Source: Mycolicibacterium porcinum (GTDB lineage Bacteria; Actinomycetota; Actinomycetes; Mycobacteriales; Mycobacteriaceae). Taken from it: a stretch of DNA of 64,000 nucleotides. Where the stretch lies: positions 1 to 64,000 of the forward strand of contig MVIG01000027.1 in assembly GCA_002086835.1 (NCBI GenBank), read 5' to 3'. Both the position numbers and the translations under genes were made by a program. This document shows positions 8,545-21,533 of this stretch, one piece after another; positions within the stretch are counted from its first letter, which is position 1, and each line of letters opens with the position of its first letter. The notes under the pieces were generated by a model. It was not told the DNA's origin and did no database searches. It saw only the letters and a program-made list of their open reading frames with translations.

Positions 8545-9888
8545 TCAGGCGTCCTTGATCCGCTGGACAGTCACGGCAAGGAGCTGGTCGAGGGTATCGG
8601 TCGGCAATGGCGGTGCGTCGCCGCGGAACAGGTATCCACCTTGGCCCGCGCTGGCGAGGACCACAAGTGGTCCGATCTGGGCCGCTCGCATCGCCTCGAC
8701 GCCCTCGCTGCACATGTGCCCACCACGAACCTCGGCCTCGCCCATCCACCGACGGGTGTACCGCAGGACCTCCTGACCGTCAGCCACTGCCGAATCAGCA
8801 TCGATGAACGTGCGATTCTCCCGATCCCCGCACACCGCCGGTTTCTGGTCCAGACGTGCGGTGCAGGTGGCAATCTCACGCCGCAACGCGGCCAGGTAGT
8901 CAACACCTGGCCGGGCCCGGCCGATCGTCACCGTGGGCCGCAACGGCTTTCCCTCATCCCACTTCGACTGATCGAAGCTGTGCCAGGTCGCCAGAGTGTC
9001 GTATCGCGCGGTCTGATCGCGGTTACCATCCGAGCAGATCGAACCGACGGAGCCCGGCTCGGTCCGTGCGGTGACGGCACTGTCGCCCGCCAGAGGCGGG
9101 AGCAGGGTCGAGATTCCGGCGGCGTTCCACTCATCGAGCTGGGCCGGCAGCGTGGCACGAGGCCGCGGTCGTCCGGCCGCGGCGAGCAGCTGTGACAGCC
9201 GTTGTGCGCGTGAGGTCTCCGATGGCTCGTCGGTCCGGTACCACGCCTGCACGATCACCCCGTTGGGCAGCTGGGTTACCGCCGTGTGGGTCACGAAGGG
9301 CCACTGGTTCGCGGTGTCGCCAGACCGGTACCGGCTCAGCTTCTCTGCGGACTCGGCGACCATCCATCCGTGGATCGGGCCGTCTGTCATCGTGGGGGCG
9401 ATCCCCCACATCGGGCACCTGCCGGCCCACGCACTCATCTCACCCGGCACGTCCACGTTGTCGTCTGCTGCGGTGAACCGGACATCGACGGACGCCTCGC
9501 TGGTGGCGAAGCCGGGCGTTCCGGTGGCGGCCCGGTACGTCACATCGAGTTCGGCTCCGCCGTCAGCTCCGAACTGCGGCAGTTTTCGGCAGCCCTCCGG
9601 CGCGGCATCGCGTGCCGAACCGGGTGGCATCCAACCGAAGTCGGACATCGGCGTGTACACGCTGACTTCGTCGAACGGTGCACCGTCAATGTCGGCCAGG
9701 CCGGGAACACAGCGCACCAATCGATCCGCGGCGCATCGGCCGGTATCCGCGGGCGCTCCGGTGAGGGTTGTGCGAACCGGCCCCGATTCCGGTTCGGGCG
9801 TCGTGCAGGCGCCACTGACCAGCACCAGGCTCAAGGCAGCCACCGCCCCGGCCAACCCACGACCGAGTCCCCCGCGATCCGACGCCAC
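8545..9888 (-). CDS. Secreted lipoprotein, mycobacterial DUF7373-like
   Basis: A 447-residue lipoprotein starting at a GTG. Residues 1-28 are a type II signal with lipobox LVLVSGAC; the acylated cysteine is expected at C28 and the mature N-terminus starts C-TTPEPE. The body looks like the large family of 400-450-residue mycobacterial and nocardial lipoproteins with few named members (I recall this as DUF7373; moderately sure). It carries several cysteines and Trp-rich segments and ends in an amphipathic LDQLLAVTVQRIKDA helix. In M. tuberculosis bkdA and citE are neighbours, so here the gene is inserted between the two halves of the leucine block. I see no enzymatic motif. Confidence 0.75.
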   Translation of the reverse strand: MASDRGGLGRGLAGAVAALSLVLVSGACTTPEPESGPVRTTLTGAPADTGRCAADRLVRCVPGLADIDGAPFDEVSVYTPMSDFGWMPPGSARDAAPEGCRKLPQFGADGGAELDVTYRAATGTPGFATSEASVDVRFTAADDNVDVPGEMSAWAGRCPMWGIAPTMTDGPIHGWMVAESAEKLSRYRSGDTANQWPFVTHTAVTQLPNGVIVQAWYRTDEPSETSRAQRLSQLLAAAGRPRPRATLPAQLDEWNAAGISTLLPPLAGDSAVTARTEPGSVGSICSDGNRDQTARYDTLATWHSFDQSKWDEGKPLRPTVTIGRARPGVDYLAALRREIATCTARLDQKPAVCGDRENRTFIDADSAVADGQEVLRYTRRWMGEAEVRGGHMCSEGVEAMRAAQIGPLVVLASAGQGGYLFRGDAPPLPTDTLDQLLAVTVQRIKDA

Positions 9889-9929
9889 GCGTCGACTGTA
9901 CGAGGAACGACCCGGCCGCGGGCCCGATC

Positions 9930-10742
9930 TCAGCCCTGCGGAGCCAGCGCGACGATCCGCTCGGCGCGCCGCAGCACCGGAGCGTCGACCATCAGTCCGT
10001 CGTGCTGGAAGACGCCGCGTTCGGTGGCGACGCGGTCGAGCACCGCGCGCGCCCAGGCGATCTGCTCGTCGGTCGGCGCATAGGCCGACCGGATGACCGC
10101 GACCTGGGTCGGGTGGATCGCCACCTTGGCATCGAAACCGACGGCGACCGCGTCATCGGACTCCGCCCGCAGGCCGTCCAGATCCTTGATGTCGAGGTAC
10201 ACCGAATCCAGCGCCAGCTTGCCGTAGGCCTTGGCGGCCAGCAGCGTCTGCGAACGCACGTGCTGGGCGACGTCGCGGTACGTGCCGTCGGACCGGCGGT
10301 TGGCGGTGCCGCCGGTGACCGCGAACAGATCCTCGGCTCCCCACATCACCGCGAAGGCGTTGTCGGGCTGCACCAGCTCCGCCACGTTCAGCGCGGCCAG
10401 TGGGGTCTCGATCAGCACCACGACATCCAGTGGCGCCAGGGCCTTCACCTGCGCGGCGTGCTCGGACTTGGCGAGCATCACGGTGGTGTAGTCGGTGGCG
10501 GCAACCGCCTGGAGGTCCAGCTGGTGGTCGGCGGTGTCGGTCGGGTTGACCCGCACCACGGTGCGGGCCGGATCGAGCGGGGTGTCGATCAGGGCCTGCC
10601 GGGCGGCCGGGCGGTCCTTGGCCGCGCACCCGTCCTCGAGGTCGAGGATCACCACATCGGCGGCCGCCGCGGCCTTTTCGAAGCGCTCCTGGCGATCGGC
10701 GGGGCAGAACAGCCAGCCCGGCCCCGGTGCCTGCAGGGCCAT
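9930..10742 (-). CDS. citE: CitE-like citramalyl-/3-hydroxyacyl-CoA lyase
   Basis: A 270-residue HpcH/HpaI TIM-barrel lyase and homologue of Rv2498c. Key elements are GWLFCPADRQERFEKA, VVILDLEDG (metal-binding acid), VVRVNP (Arg for the substrate), VVVLIETP, WGAEDL (metal-binding Glu/Asp) and KVAIHPTQ. The M. tuberculosis enzyme is a stereospecific beta-hydroxyacyl-CoA lyase acting in leucine catabolism and itaconate breakdown (citramalyl-CoA to acetyl-CoA plus pyruvate). The stop of the upstream maoC overlaps this start by one base (TGATG). A GGAGGG ribosome site is present. It is the last gene of the accD1 operon. Confidence 0.9.
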   Translation of the reverse strand: MALQAPGPGWLFCPADRQERFEKAAAAADVVILDLEDGCAAKDRPAARQALIDTPLDPARTVVRVNPTDTADHQLDLQAVAATDYTTVMLAKSEHAAQVKALAPLDVVVLIETPLAALNVAELVQPDNAFAVMWGAEDLFAVTGGTANRRSDGTYRDVAQHVRSQTLLAAKAYGKLALDSVYLDIKDLDGLRAESDDAVAVGFDAKVAIHPTQVAVIRSAYAPTDEQIAWARAVLDRVATERGVFQHDGLMVDAPVLRRAERIVALAPQG

Positions 10743-11230
10743 CAGGAATCTCCCTCCGGGCGCATGCGCACCATGGTCTTGCGCGACGCCGTCGCCACGA
10801 TGTCGCCATGCTGGTTGCGGCCGGTGTGGGCGAAGGTCACGATGCCCTCCCCCGGCCGGCTCTTGGACGCCCGCTTCTCGGTGATCTCGGTTTCGGCGTA
10901 CAGCGTGTCACCGTGGAAAAGCGGCTTGGGGAAGGCGATCTCGGAGAATCCGAGGTTGCCCACGATGGTGCCCTGGGTCAGCTGCGCCACCGACAGACCG
11001 ACGAGCGTCGACAGGGTGAACATCGAGTTGACCAACCGGGCGTTGAACGGCGGCAGGGCGTCGGAGAACGCCGCATCCAGGTGCAGTGCCTGGGTGTTCA
11101 TCGTGAGCGTGGTGAACAGCACGTTGTCGGCCTCGGTGATGGTCCGCCCGGGCCGGTGCAGGTAGCGCACGCCGATCTCGAACTCCTCGAACCACAACCC
11201 GCGCTGCTCGATGACCTTCTGCTCGCTCAC
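10742..11230 (-). CDS. MaoC-family hotdog dehydratase
   Basis: A 162-residue single-hotdog protein equivalent to Rv2499c. The GTG start at 11230 overlaps the fadE19 stop (GTGA). Visible features are the N-terminal W-FEEFEIG-RY-HRPGRTITEADN segment, in which Asp/Asn are typical of MaoC hydratases, and the hotdog helix FN-RLVNSMFTLSTLVGLSV. It probably hydrates an unsaturated branched acyl-CoA such as a methylglutaconyl- or methylcrotonyl-CoA intermediate. The assignment to leucine breakdown rests on the operon, in which dehydrogenase, carboxylase, hydratase and lyase follow each other. Confidence 0.85.
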   Translation of the reverse strand: MSEQKVIEQRGLWFEEFEIGVRYLHRPGRTITEADNVLFTTLTMNTQALHLDAAFSDALPPFNARLVNSMFTLSTLVGLSVAQLTQGTIVGNLGFSEIAFPKPLFHGDTLYAETEITEKRASKSRPGEGIVTFAHTGRNQHGDIVATASRKTMVRMRPEGDS

Positions 11231-12386
11231 AGGCCGGCCTCCCGCGCGATCAGCATCAGCTGCACTTCCGTTGTCCCCTCGCCGATTTCGAGAATCTTGC
11301 TGTCCCGGTAGTGGCGCGCCACCGGGTATTCGTTCATGAATCCGTATCCGCCGAAGATCTGGGTGGCGTCGCGGGCGTTGTCCATCGCCGCCTCGCTCGA
11401 CACCAGCTTGGCCACCGAGGCCGCCTTCTTGAACGGCTTGCCGGACAGCATCAGCGCGGCCGCGTCGTAGTAGGCCGCCCGGGCCGTGTGGGCGCGGGCC
11501 TCCATCCGGGCGATCTTGAAGGCGATCGCCTGGTACGTGCCGATCGCGGCGCCGAACGCCTGACGTTCCTTGGCGTACTTCACACATTCGTCCACACAGC
11601 CCTGCGCGACACCGACCGACAGTGCCGCGATGGCGATGCGGCCCTCGTCGAGGATGCGCAGGAAGTTGGCGTAACCGCGGCCCCGCTCGCCGAGCAGGTT
11701 CTCGGCGGGCACCCGCACGTCGTCGAAGCTGAGCGGGTGGGTGTCCGAGGCGTTCCAGCCGACCTTGTTGTAGGCCGGTTCGGCGGTGAACCCCTCGATC
11801 GGCACGGGCACCAGGATCGAGGAGATCTCCTTCTTGCCACCCTCACGCTCACCGGTCACCGCAGTGACCGTCACCAGCTTGGTGATGTCGGTGCCGGAGT
11901 TGGTGATGAACTGCTTGGAGCCGTTGATTATCCAGTGGCCGTCGTCCATTTTCGCGGTGGTCTTGGTGGCCCCGGCGTCACTGCCGCCGCCTGCCTCGGT
12001 GAGGCCGAACGCGCCGAGCGCCTTTCCACTGGCCAGCAGCGGCAGCCACTCCTGTTTCTGGGCCTCGTTGCCGAACCGGTAGACGGGCATGGCGCCCAGC
12101 GAAACTCCGGCTTCCAGCGTGATGGCCACGCTCTGGTCGACCTTGCCGAGTTCCTCCAGGGCCAGGCACAGCGCGAAGTAGTCGCCCCCCATACCGCCGT
12201 ACTCCTCGGGGAACGGCAGCCCGAACAGCCCCATGTCGGCCATGCCGGCAACGACCTCGTACGGGAACGAGTGTTCCTCATCGTGTTTGGCAGCCACCGG
12301 GGCGACCACGCTCTGGGCGAAGTCACGGACGGTCTTGGCCAGTTGTTCGTAGTGATCCGGCAGCGTGCCGGTGGACAGAAAGTCCG

Positions 12387-12390
<4 letters not shown>
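11227..12390 (-). CDS. fadE19: Acyl-CoA dehydrogenase (isovaleryl-CoA dehydrogenase-like)
   Basis: A 387-residue FAD-dependent acyl-CoA dehydrogenase, homologue of Rv2500c. The start overlaps the accA1 stop (ATGA). Family signatures are [19 protein letters not shown] (FAD/substrate loop), [14 protein letters not shown], the [15 protein letters not shown] helix, [13 protein letters not shown] and the C-terminal [13 protein letters not shown]. In the leucine pathway it would oxidise isovaleryl-CoA to 3-methylcrotonyl-CoA, the substrate of the AccA1/AccD1 carboxylase encoded upstream. A role on other short branched acyl-CoAs is possible. Confidence 0.9.
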
Positions 12391-16033
<3,643 letters not shown>

Positions 16034-16059
16034 TGAGTTGTCTACCCTCCGGAGGCGCA

Positions 16060-16656
16060 ATGCCCGACAGCGCCGTCACCCGTCGCAGTAAGGCCAAATC
16101 CGATCGCCGCGGCCAGCTGATCGCTGCCGCCGAACGGCTCATGGCCGAACGTGGTTATCTCGCGGTGCGGCTGGAGGACATCGGCTCGGCCGTCGGCATC
16201 AGCGGGCCTGCCATCTACCGGCATTTCCCCAATAAGGAAGCGCTACTGGTCGAACTGCTGGTCGGGATCAGCACCCGCCTGCTGGCCGGGGCACAGGAAG
16301 TCACCGCCACGATCGAGGACCCCGCGGAGTCACTGGACAGGCTGGTCGACTTCCACCTCGACTTCGTCTTCGGCGAATCCGATCTGATCCGCATCCAGGA
16401 CCGCGACCTGGCCCACCTGCCCGACGCCGCCAAACGACAGGTACGCCGCGCCCAGCGTCAGTACGTGGAGATCTGGGTGACTGTGCTGACGCGGCTGAAC
16501 CCGGACCTGGCCGAGGAGGATGCCCGGGTGATGGCGCACGCCGCCTTCGGCCTGCTGAACTCCACTCCGTACAGCGTGAGACCCGCTGCGTCCAAGACAC
16601 ATTCACGCGCAGTGTTGCGCCGGATGACATTGGCGGCACTCACCTCGGACCGCTGA
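16060..16656 (+). CDS. bkaR: TetR repressor of branched-chain keto-acid catabolism
   Basis: A 198-residue TetR regulator equivalent to Rv2506 (BkaR). A GGAGG ribosome site precedes the ATG. The N-terminal helix-turn-helix is typical: RRGQLIAAAERLMAERGYLAVRLEDIGSAVGISGPAIYRHFPNKEALL. The C-terminal ligand domain is helical and ends in an Ala/Leu-rich helix. It is divergent from accD1 with the 41-base operator in between, so it should repress both the leucine catabolic operon and itself. The inducer is probably an acyl-CoA intermediate (inference). Confidence 0.9.
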   Translation: MPDSAVTRRSKAKSDRRGQLIAAAERLMAERGYLAVRLEDIGSAVGISGPAIYRHFPNKEALLVELLVGISTRLLAGAQEVTATIEDPAESLDRLVDFHLDFVFGESDLIRIQDRDLAHLPDAAKRQVRRAQRQYVEIWVTVLTRLNPDLAEEDARVMAHAAFGLLNSTPYSVRPAASKTHSRAVLRRMTLAALTSDR

Positions 16657-17076
16657 ACGGCCGCCGGCCCAGTCGTTACACGTTGTTCGCCTGGCGAAAC
16701 ATTGCCGTTGCATCCTCGCTCTAAGGTCTCGATATCTGACAGCTCGAGGAGAAGGTGCGAATCATGGTCGTCCGAGGCGCGTCCTTGGCGATGAGGGTGT
16801 CGGGTATCACCTTCACCGTTGAAGAGTGCCTCCGTGCGACGGCGTCGCATCGGGTGCCGCTGGCAATCATGTCCTTGCAGAGAAGCCGAACCTTCGGCTA
16901 GAAGTCTGCGTCCTGCACGTGCAGAGACAACCGTAATTGCGCTCGTTGCAGCCCTGTACCCATTCGTAGCTCGGTGGCCATTCGCGAGTCCTCGATTCCA
17001 CCGCGGGCAGCCGACCCGGCGTCGTTTCGTCAACCCTTCGCGCCCACGGGCGCCCACCCCTTCTTGGAGTTCGACA
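16657..17076. other. Intergenic leader of NCS1 operon, possible 45-aa ORF
   Basis: 420 bases without a clear gene between bkaR and the transporter. A strong GAGGAGAAGG ribosome-like site is followed 8 bases later by an ATG at 16764 opening a 45-codon frame (MVVRGASLAMRVSG..., stop 16899-16901). It matches no family I recognise. It could be a leader peptide, a remnant, or chance. The remaining bases to 17076 show no obvious hairpin terminator or riboswitch fold that I can name. Confidence 0.35.
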
Positions 17077-18564
17077 ATGGCCGTACTACCTGATGAACAG
17101 GTCTCAGTTCCACCAGCGAATTCGCCGTCGCCGCGGCTTTACAACGAAGACCTCGCACCGGTGCGCCACCGCAACTGGGGCGTGTACAACATCTTCGCCA
17201 TGTGGATGCAAGACATCCACAGCATCACCGTCTATACGTTCGCCGCATCACTATTCTTCATGGGCCTCAACGGGATTCAGGTTTTCATCGCACTGGCGGT
17301 CAGCGTGGTCATCATCTGGGGGCTGATGAACCTCAGCGGGCTGGCCGGCCAGCGCACCGGTGTGCCGTTCCCAGTCCTGGCCAGATCCAGTTTTGGGGTC
17401 TGGGGAGCCAATATCCCAGCCATGATCCGCGCCGGCATCGCCGTCATCTACTACGGGATACTGACCTACCTGGGATCCACCGGGCTGCAGATCGCCGCCC
17501 TGCGGATGGCCCGCCCGTTCACCGAACCGCTGACCCACCACAGTTTTTTGGGGTTGCACACCTTGGGCTGGATTTGTTTTGGCGCGATGTGGCTGATCCA
17601 ACTGCTCGTCGTACGACACGGGATGGATGCCATCCGGCGCTTCCAGGACTGGGCCGGACCCGCGGTGTGGCTGGTGATGTTCACCCTGGCCATCTGGATG
17701 ATCGTCAAGTCCTCCGGCGACGTGTCCTTCGATTTGAGTCCCGATCAAGCGCACGGCTGGAATCTGGGATATGAACTGATCGCCGCGATCGCGCTCAACG
17801 TGTCGTTCTTCGCCACGTTTCTGGTCAACTTCGCCGATTTCGGCCGCCTCGCACCCAACGCCCGAACGGTCGTGCGGGGCAACTTCTTCGGGTTGCCGGT
17901 CAACTTCATACTGTTCGCGATGGTCGCAGTCACGGTGACCTCTGCCAGCATCGTGGTGTTCGGGGAAGCGATCACTGACCCCGTCAAATTGATAGAGCTC
18001 ACCGACAGCACACCCGTAATCCTTTTCGGTGCCTTGGTTTTCACGGTCGCTACGATCGGAATCAACATCGTCGCCGACTTCATCTCTTGTGCATACGATT
18101 TCTCAAACCTGTTCCCCCAACGGATCAACTTCTTCCGCGGCGGGGTCATCGCCGCTGTGCTGTCCGTGCTGCCTCTGCCCTGGCACCTCTACAACAACCC
18201 CGAATCCATCGCCTACTTCGTCGGCGGCCTCGGCGCGTTCCTCGGCCCACTGTTTGGAGTTCTCATGAGCGATTTCTGGATCATCCGCCGAGGTCACGTC
18301 GACATCGACGAGCTCTTCCGATCCGACCCAGCAGGCAGGTACTACTTCCATCGCGGATTCAATCCGCGCGCTCTGGGCGCCGTGGGTGTGGCCACCCTCG
18401 TCGCGGCGGTCTTGGCCCTGGTGCCGGCGTTCGCAGTGTGGGCGCCGTTCTCGTGGGCGATCGGCGCACTGCTCGCGGCCGTCGTTTATCTGCCGCTGTC
18501 GTGGTCGTCGCGCGCCGACCATGACTCGGAGAAGACCGCATCGACTCCCCGACAAGGACTCTGA
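17077..18564 (+). CDS. NCS1-family nucleobase/hydantoin-type permease
   Basis: A 495-residue membrane transporter of the nucleobase:cation symporter-1 family (Mhp1, cytosine, uracil, allantoin permeases). The ATG at 17077 follows TTGGAG. About 12 hydrophobic segments are present. Family signatures are RNWGVYNIFAMWMQDIHSI, LARSSFGVWGANIPAMIRAGIAVIYYGI, a broken helix around NVSFFATFLVNFADFGR, and SDFWIIRRGHVDIDELF near the end. The next gene starts 2 bases after the stop, so transporter and dioxygenase are one operon. The substrate is likely a nucleobase, hydantoin or related ring. It lies where M. tuberculosis has Rv2506 and Rv2507 adjacent, so it is an accessory insertion. Confidence 0.87.
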   Translation: MAVLPDEQVSVPPANSPSPRLYNEDLAPVRHRNWGVYNIFAMWMQDIHSITVYTFAASLFFMGLNGIQVFIALAVSVVIIWGLMNLSGLAGQRTGVPFPVLARSSFGVWGANIPAMIRAGIAVIYYGILTYLGSTGLQIAALRMARPFTEPLTHHSFLGLHTLGWICFGAMWLIQLLVVRHGMDAIRRFQDWAGPAVWLVMFTLAIWMIVKSSGDVSFDLSPDQAHGWNLGYELIAAIALNVSFFATFLVNFADFGRLAPNARTVVRGNFFGLPVNFILFAMVAVTVTSASIVVFGEAITDPVKLIELTDSTPVILFGALVFTVATIGINIVADFISCAYDFSNLFPQRINFFRGGVIAAVLSVLPLPWHLYNNPESIAYFVGGLGAFLGPLFGVLMSDFWIIRRGHVDIDELFRSDPAGRYYFHRGFNPRALGAVGVATLVAAVLALVPAFAVWAPFSWAIGALLAAVVYLPLSWSSRADHDSEKTASTPRQGL

Positions 18565-18566
18565 TC

Positions 18567-19547
18567 ATGACCGACACCATCACCGTGATCGATCTCGAGC
18601 ACGCCCGCCGCAGCCCCCGTGACCGACGACAGGTCGCCCGACAGATCGATGACGCCAACTCCAGCATCGGATTTCTCAGCTTGATCAACCACGGCGTCTC
18701 GTCGCGCCTGCTCAGCGACATGTACGACGTGACTGCCGAATTCTTCGATCTTCCCGATGAGGACAAGAACGCGCTACGGGCACAGCCGGGGACCAGCCGC
18801 GGCTACATGCCTCCCAAGTCGCGCGCACTCGCCAAGACCCGCGGCCGCTCCGCACCTGCCGATCTCGTCGAATTCTTCTCCGCGGGCCTGCCGGCGATAC
18901 CCCGCGACGATCCCTGGTTCTCCGCCGCCCGCGCCATGGGCCACTTCCACGACAATGTCTGGCCCGACCAGCTCCCGCACTTCCGCCGCATCTGGGTGAA
19001 CTACTTCGACGAGATGTCTGCTCTCGCTTTCGAGATGATGCAACTGTTCGCCCTGGCCCTGGGCCTCGACGAACACTGGTTCGACGACAAAGTCGACCGC
19101 CCCATCAGCAATCTGTTCGCCAACCACTATCCGCCCCTGACCGAACAGCCCGAAGACGGCCAACTGCGCGTCGGCGAACATACCGACTACGGCAGTCTCA
19201 CCCTGCTGTATCAACGCGACACCGTCGGTGGCCTCGAAGTCTGTATCGACGACACCTGGACAGCCATCGACCCCACCCCGAACTCGTTTGTTGTCAATAT
19301 CGGAGACCTCATGGCCCGATGGACCAACGACCGCTGGACGTCCACCCTCCACCGAGTCCAAAACCCCTCGATGGCCGGCCCCGCAAGCCGACGCATCTCA
19401 CTGCCGTTCTTCTGCCAACCCAACTACGACACCCTCGTCGAGACCATTCCCACGTGCATCCCAGCCGACCAACGCCCCCGCTACGTCCCGATCACGTCCG
19501 GAGACAATGTCACCAACAAGACCAACACCAGCTTCGCCGCCAACTGA
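18567..19547 (+). CDS. Fe(II)/2-oxoglutarate dioxygenase, IPNS-like
   Basis: A 326-residue non-haem iron oxygenase of the isopenicillin-N-synthase/thymine-7-hydroxylase superfamily. The N-terminal DIOX_N region includes SIGFLSLINHGVSSRLL and FFDLP-EDKNAL. The catalytic jelly roll has the iron triad H205-x-D207 (GEHTDYGSLTLL) and H262 (TSTLHRV), and the 2-oxoglutarate-binding R276-x-S278. It is translationally coupled to the NCS1 permease upstream, so it probably hydroxylates the imported compound. Fungal thymine and uracil-type oxygenases belong to this superfamily, which makes a pyrimidine- or hydantoin-like substrate plausible but unproven. It converges on the S9 peptidase. Confidence 0.85.
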   Translation: MTDTITVIDLEHARRSPRDRRQVARQIDDANSSIGFLSLINHGVSSRLLSDMYDVTAEFFDLPDEDKNALRAQPGTSRGYMPPKSRALAKTRGRSAPADLVEFFSAGLPAIPRDDPWFSAARAMGHFHDNVWPDQLPHFRRIWVNYFDEMSALAFEMMQLFALALGLDEHWFDDKVDRPISNLFANHYPPLTEQPEDGQLRVGEHTDYGSLTLLYQRDTVGGLEVCIDDTWTAIDPTPNSFVVNIGDLMARWTNDRWTSTLHRVQNPSMAGPASRRISLPFFCQPNYDTLVETIPTCIPADQRPRYVPITSGDNVTNKTNTSFAAN

Positions 19548-19549
19548 AG

Positions 19550-21451
19550 CTAGATCCCGAACGCCTTGGACAACCACCGGGTGGCGGCATCGACCAGTGC
19601 CGCGCGATTCTCCCGTTTCATGATCTCGTGCCCGTCGTCGTCGAAGATCAGCAGTTCGACGGTGCGCCCCAGCGCCGTGAGCGCGTCGTACATCTGGCGC
19701 GACTCGTCGGGCGGCACGTTGGTGTCGTTGCCTCCGTGCACCAGCAGCAGCGGCGCGATCAGTTCCTGCGCCCTCGGCAGTGGCGAAAGCCGTTCCAGCA
19801 GATCATGATCCGCCACCGGATGACCGTATTCGGGATAGGACGCCGCCGCGATCCAAGGTTCGGTCGTGCGATAGAAGGTGTTCAGATCACTCATCCCGCA
19901 GATGCTGATCCCGGCGACGAACAGCTCCGGGTGAAATGCCAACGCCGCCTGGGTCAGATAGCCGCCGTACGACCATCCGGTGCAGGCGAGCCGGTCGGCC
20001 CGCGCAATGCCCTGGTCCACCAGATACCGAGCACAGTCGGCGACATCGTCGATCGCGGCGAATCGCAGCTCCTTGTCGTCGGCGTGCACGAAGGCCCGGC
20101 CGAACCCGCCCGAACCACGCACATTCGGCGTCAGCACCGCAAAACCCGCATCCAGCAGGGCCGGGAAGATCTCGTTGTATTCGGGCCGCGCCTGCCCTTC
20201 AGGGCCGCCATGCAGGAACATCACCGCGCCCACCACTTCGTCCTGCGGCCGGTACAACCAGGCGGTCAGTTCCAGCCCGTCGCGCGCGGTGATCCGCTCC
20301 AGGGTCGGCAACGCGGTGACGGGCCCGCGGCTGGGTTCCCGGTCGATGCGCTCCCATTCCAGCGATCGCGGGTCGACCAGCTCGACGGTGCGCGGCAACG
20401 ACGGCCCTTGCACTGTCACGGCCACCATCGACCCGCCGGCGCTGATGCTCAGCTCACCGGCGACCGGGCCGGGCAACGGAATCGGCACCGACAGCGTCTC
20501 GTCGGCGTACTCAAGGACCTGCAGCTCGCTGCGTCCGTCGATGTTCCACAACAATGCGACGGTCGACAGGTCGTCGCTGACCACGAACTCGTCGAGCTCG
20601 TAGCCGGGCCGCTCGGCGACGACGTGATACGTGACGCCTTCGGCCGTGACGGTGACTTCCAGCAGCCGGGCGTGCGCGGCGCCGTTGTCACTGCGGATCA
20701 GTGCCCGCACAAAGCCTTCGGTGCTGTTCGGCCCGTAGGTGCTTGCCGGGTGATAGAGCCTGGTCTCACCGTCGTAACCAGTGCGGAGCCGGCGCGGGGT
20801 GTGGTCGTCGAGGATCACACCGAAATCGGTGACCGATCCGGGATCTGAAGGCAGCAGCGCGATTTCGGTGAGCCCCCACAGCATGATGAGCTCCTGATAG
20901 CCACGCGGGCCGACCCGCACCAGCGAGGCCCCGGCCCAGGCGTCGACGAGCCGACCACCCGAACGCCGGTCCAGCACCAGGGTGTCCCCGGTGGCCGGAT
21001 CGATCAGGCACGAACTGCCGACGCCATCCTCTCCGGTGAGGATCGCCGCGACCTGTGTGCCGTCCCAACTGATCAGTTCGGCGGTGCCCTCGGCGCTGTC
21101 GGCCGGCCAGTAGTCGATCCGGCGCGCGTCCCGGTCGTCGGGATCTGTCGTCACCACCCAGATCTGGCTGCGGGTCGCACCTTCCGGTGCCACCTGGCAG
21201 GCCAGCCAGTGCCCGTCGGCCGAATGAATGACCTTCGTCACGGGACCGATCACCGGCAGCTCGACGTCACGCGAAGAGCTGGCCCGCCACCCGCGCAGGA
21301 ACCGCTGCACCGCCCGCGGATAGCCGCCATCATCGACCAAGTGGGCGAATGCCGTCGCATCGGGCGACAACGACGCGCCGTAGTTCACCCGCACATGCCG
21401 GTCTACGGCCACTTCGCGTTCTCCCGTCACGTCCGCAGTTTCCTCTAGCAT
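19550..21451 (-). CDS. S9 family prolyl oligopeptidase-like serine peptidase
   Basis: A 633-residue two-domain enzyme. Residues 1 to about 370 form a WD/beta-propeller-like domain, and the C-terminus is an alpha/beta hydrolase. The catalytic triad is visible: S494 in GWSYGG, D576 in GGNDTNVP and H608 in DDDGHEI; the oxyanion element is FLHGGPEGQ. Such cytoplasmic enzymes cut short peptides, sometimes after acylated or proline residues. The start may instead be the GTG at 21430, which has AGAGGAA upstream. The stop lies 2 bases from the stop of the convergent dioxygenase gene. Confidence 0.87.
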   Translation of the reverse strand: MLEETADVTGEREVAVDRHVRVNYGASLSPDATAFAHLVDDGGYPRAVQRFLRGWRASSSRDVELPVIGPVTKVIHSADGHWLACQVAPEGATRSQIWVVTTDPDDRDARRIDYWPADSAEGTAELISWDGTQVAAILTGEDGVGSSCLIDPATGDTLVLDRRSGGRLVDAWAGASLVRVGPRGYQELIMLWGLTEIALLPSDPGSVTDFGVILDDHTPRRLRTGYDGETRLYHPASTYGPNSTEGFVRALIRSDNGAAHARLLEVTVTAEGVTYHVVAERPGYELDEFVVSDDLSTVALLWNIDGRSELQVLEYADETLSVPIPLPGPVAGELSISAGGSMVAVTVQGPSLPRTVELVDPRSLEWERIDREPSRGPVTALPTLERITARDGLELTAWLYRPQDEVVGAVMFLHGGPEGQARPEYNEIFPALLDAGFAVLTPNVRGSGGFGRAFVHADDKELRFAAIDDVADCARYLVDQGIARADRLACTGWSYGGYLTQAALAFHPELFVAGISICGMSDLNTFYRTTEPWIAAASYPEYGHPVADHDLLERLSPLPRAQELIAPLLLVHGGNDTNVPPDESRQMYDALTALGRTVELLIFDDDGHEIMKRENRAALVDAATRWLSKAFGI

Positions 21452-21533
21452 CTCTCATCGCCGGTCGATCGCCGGACCTCGGCGGCAGCGGACTGAGCAT
21501 CCGCACAGGTACCCTCGCAGCCATGAGGTGGGC

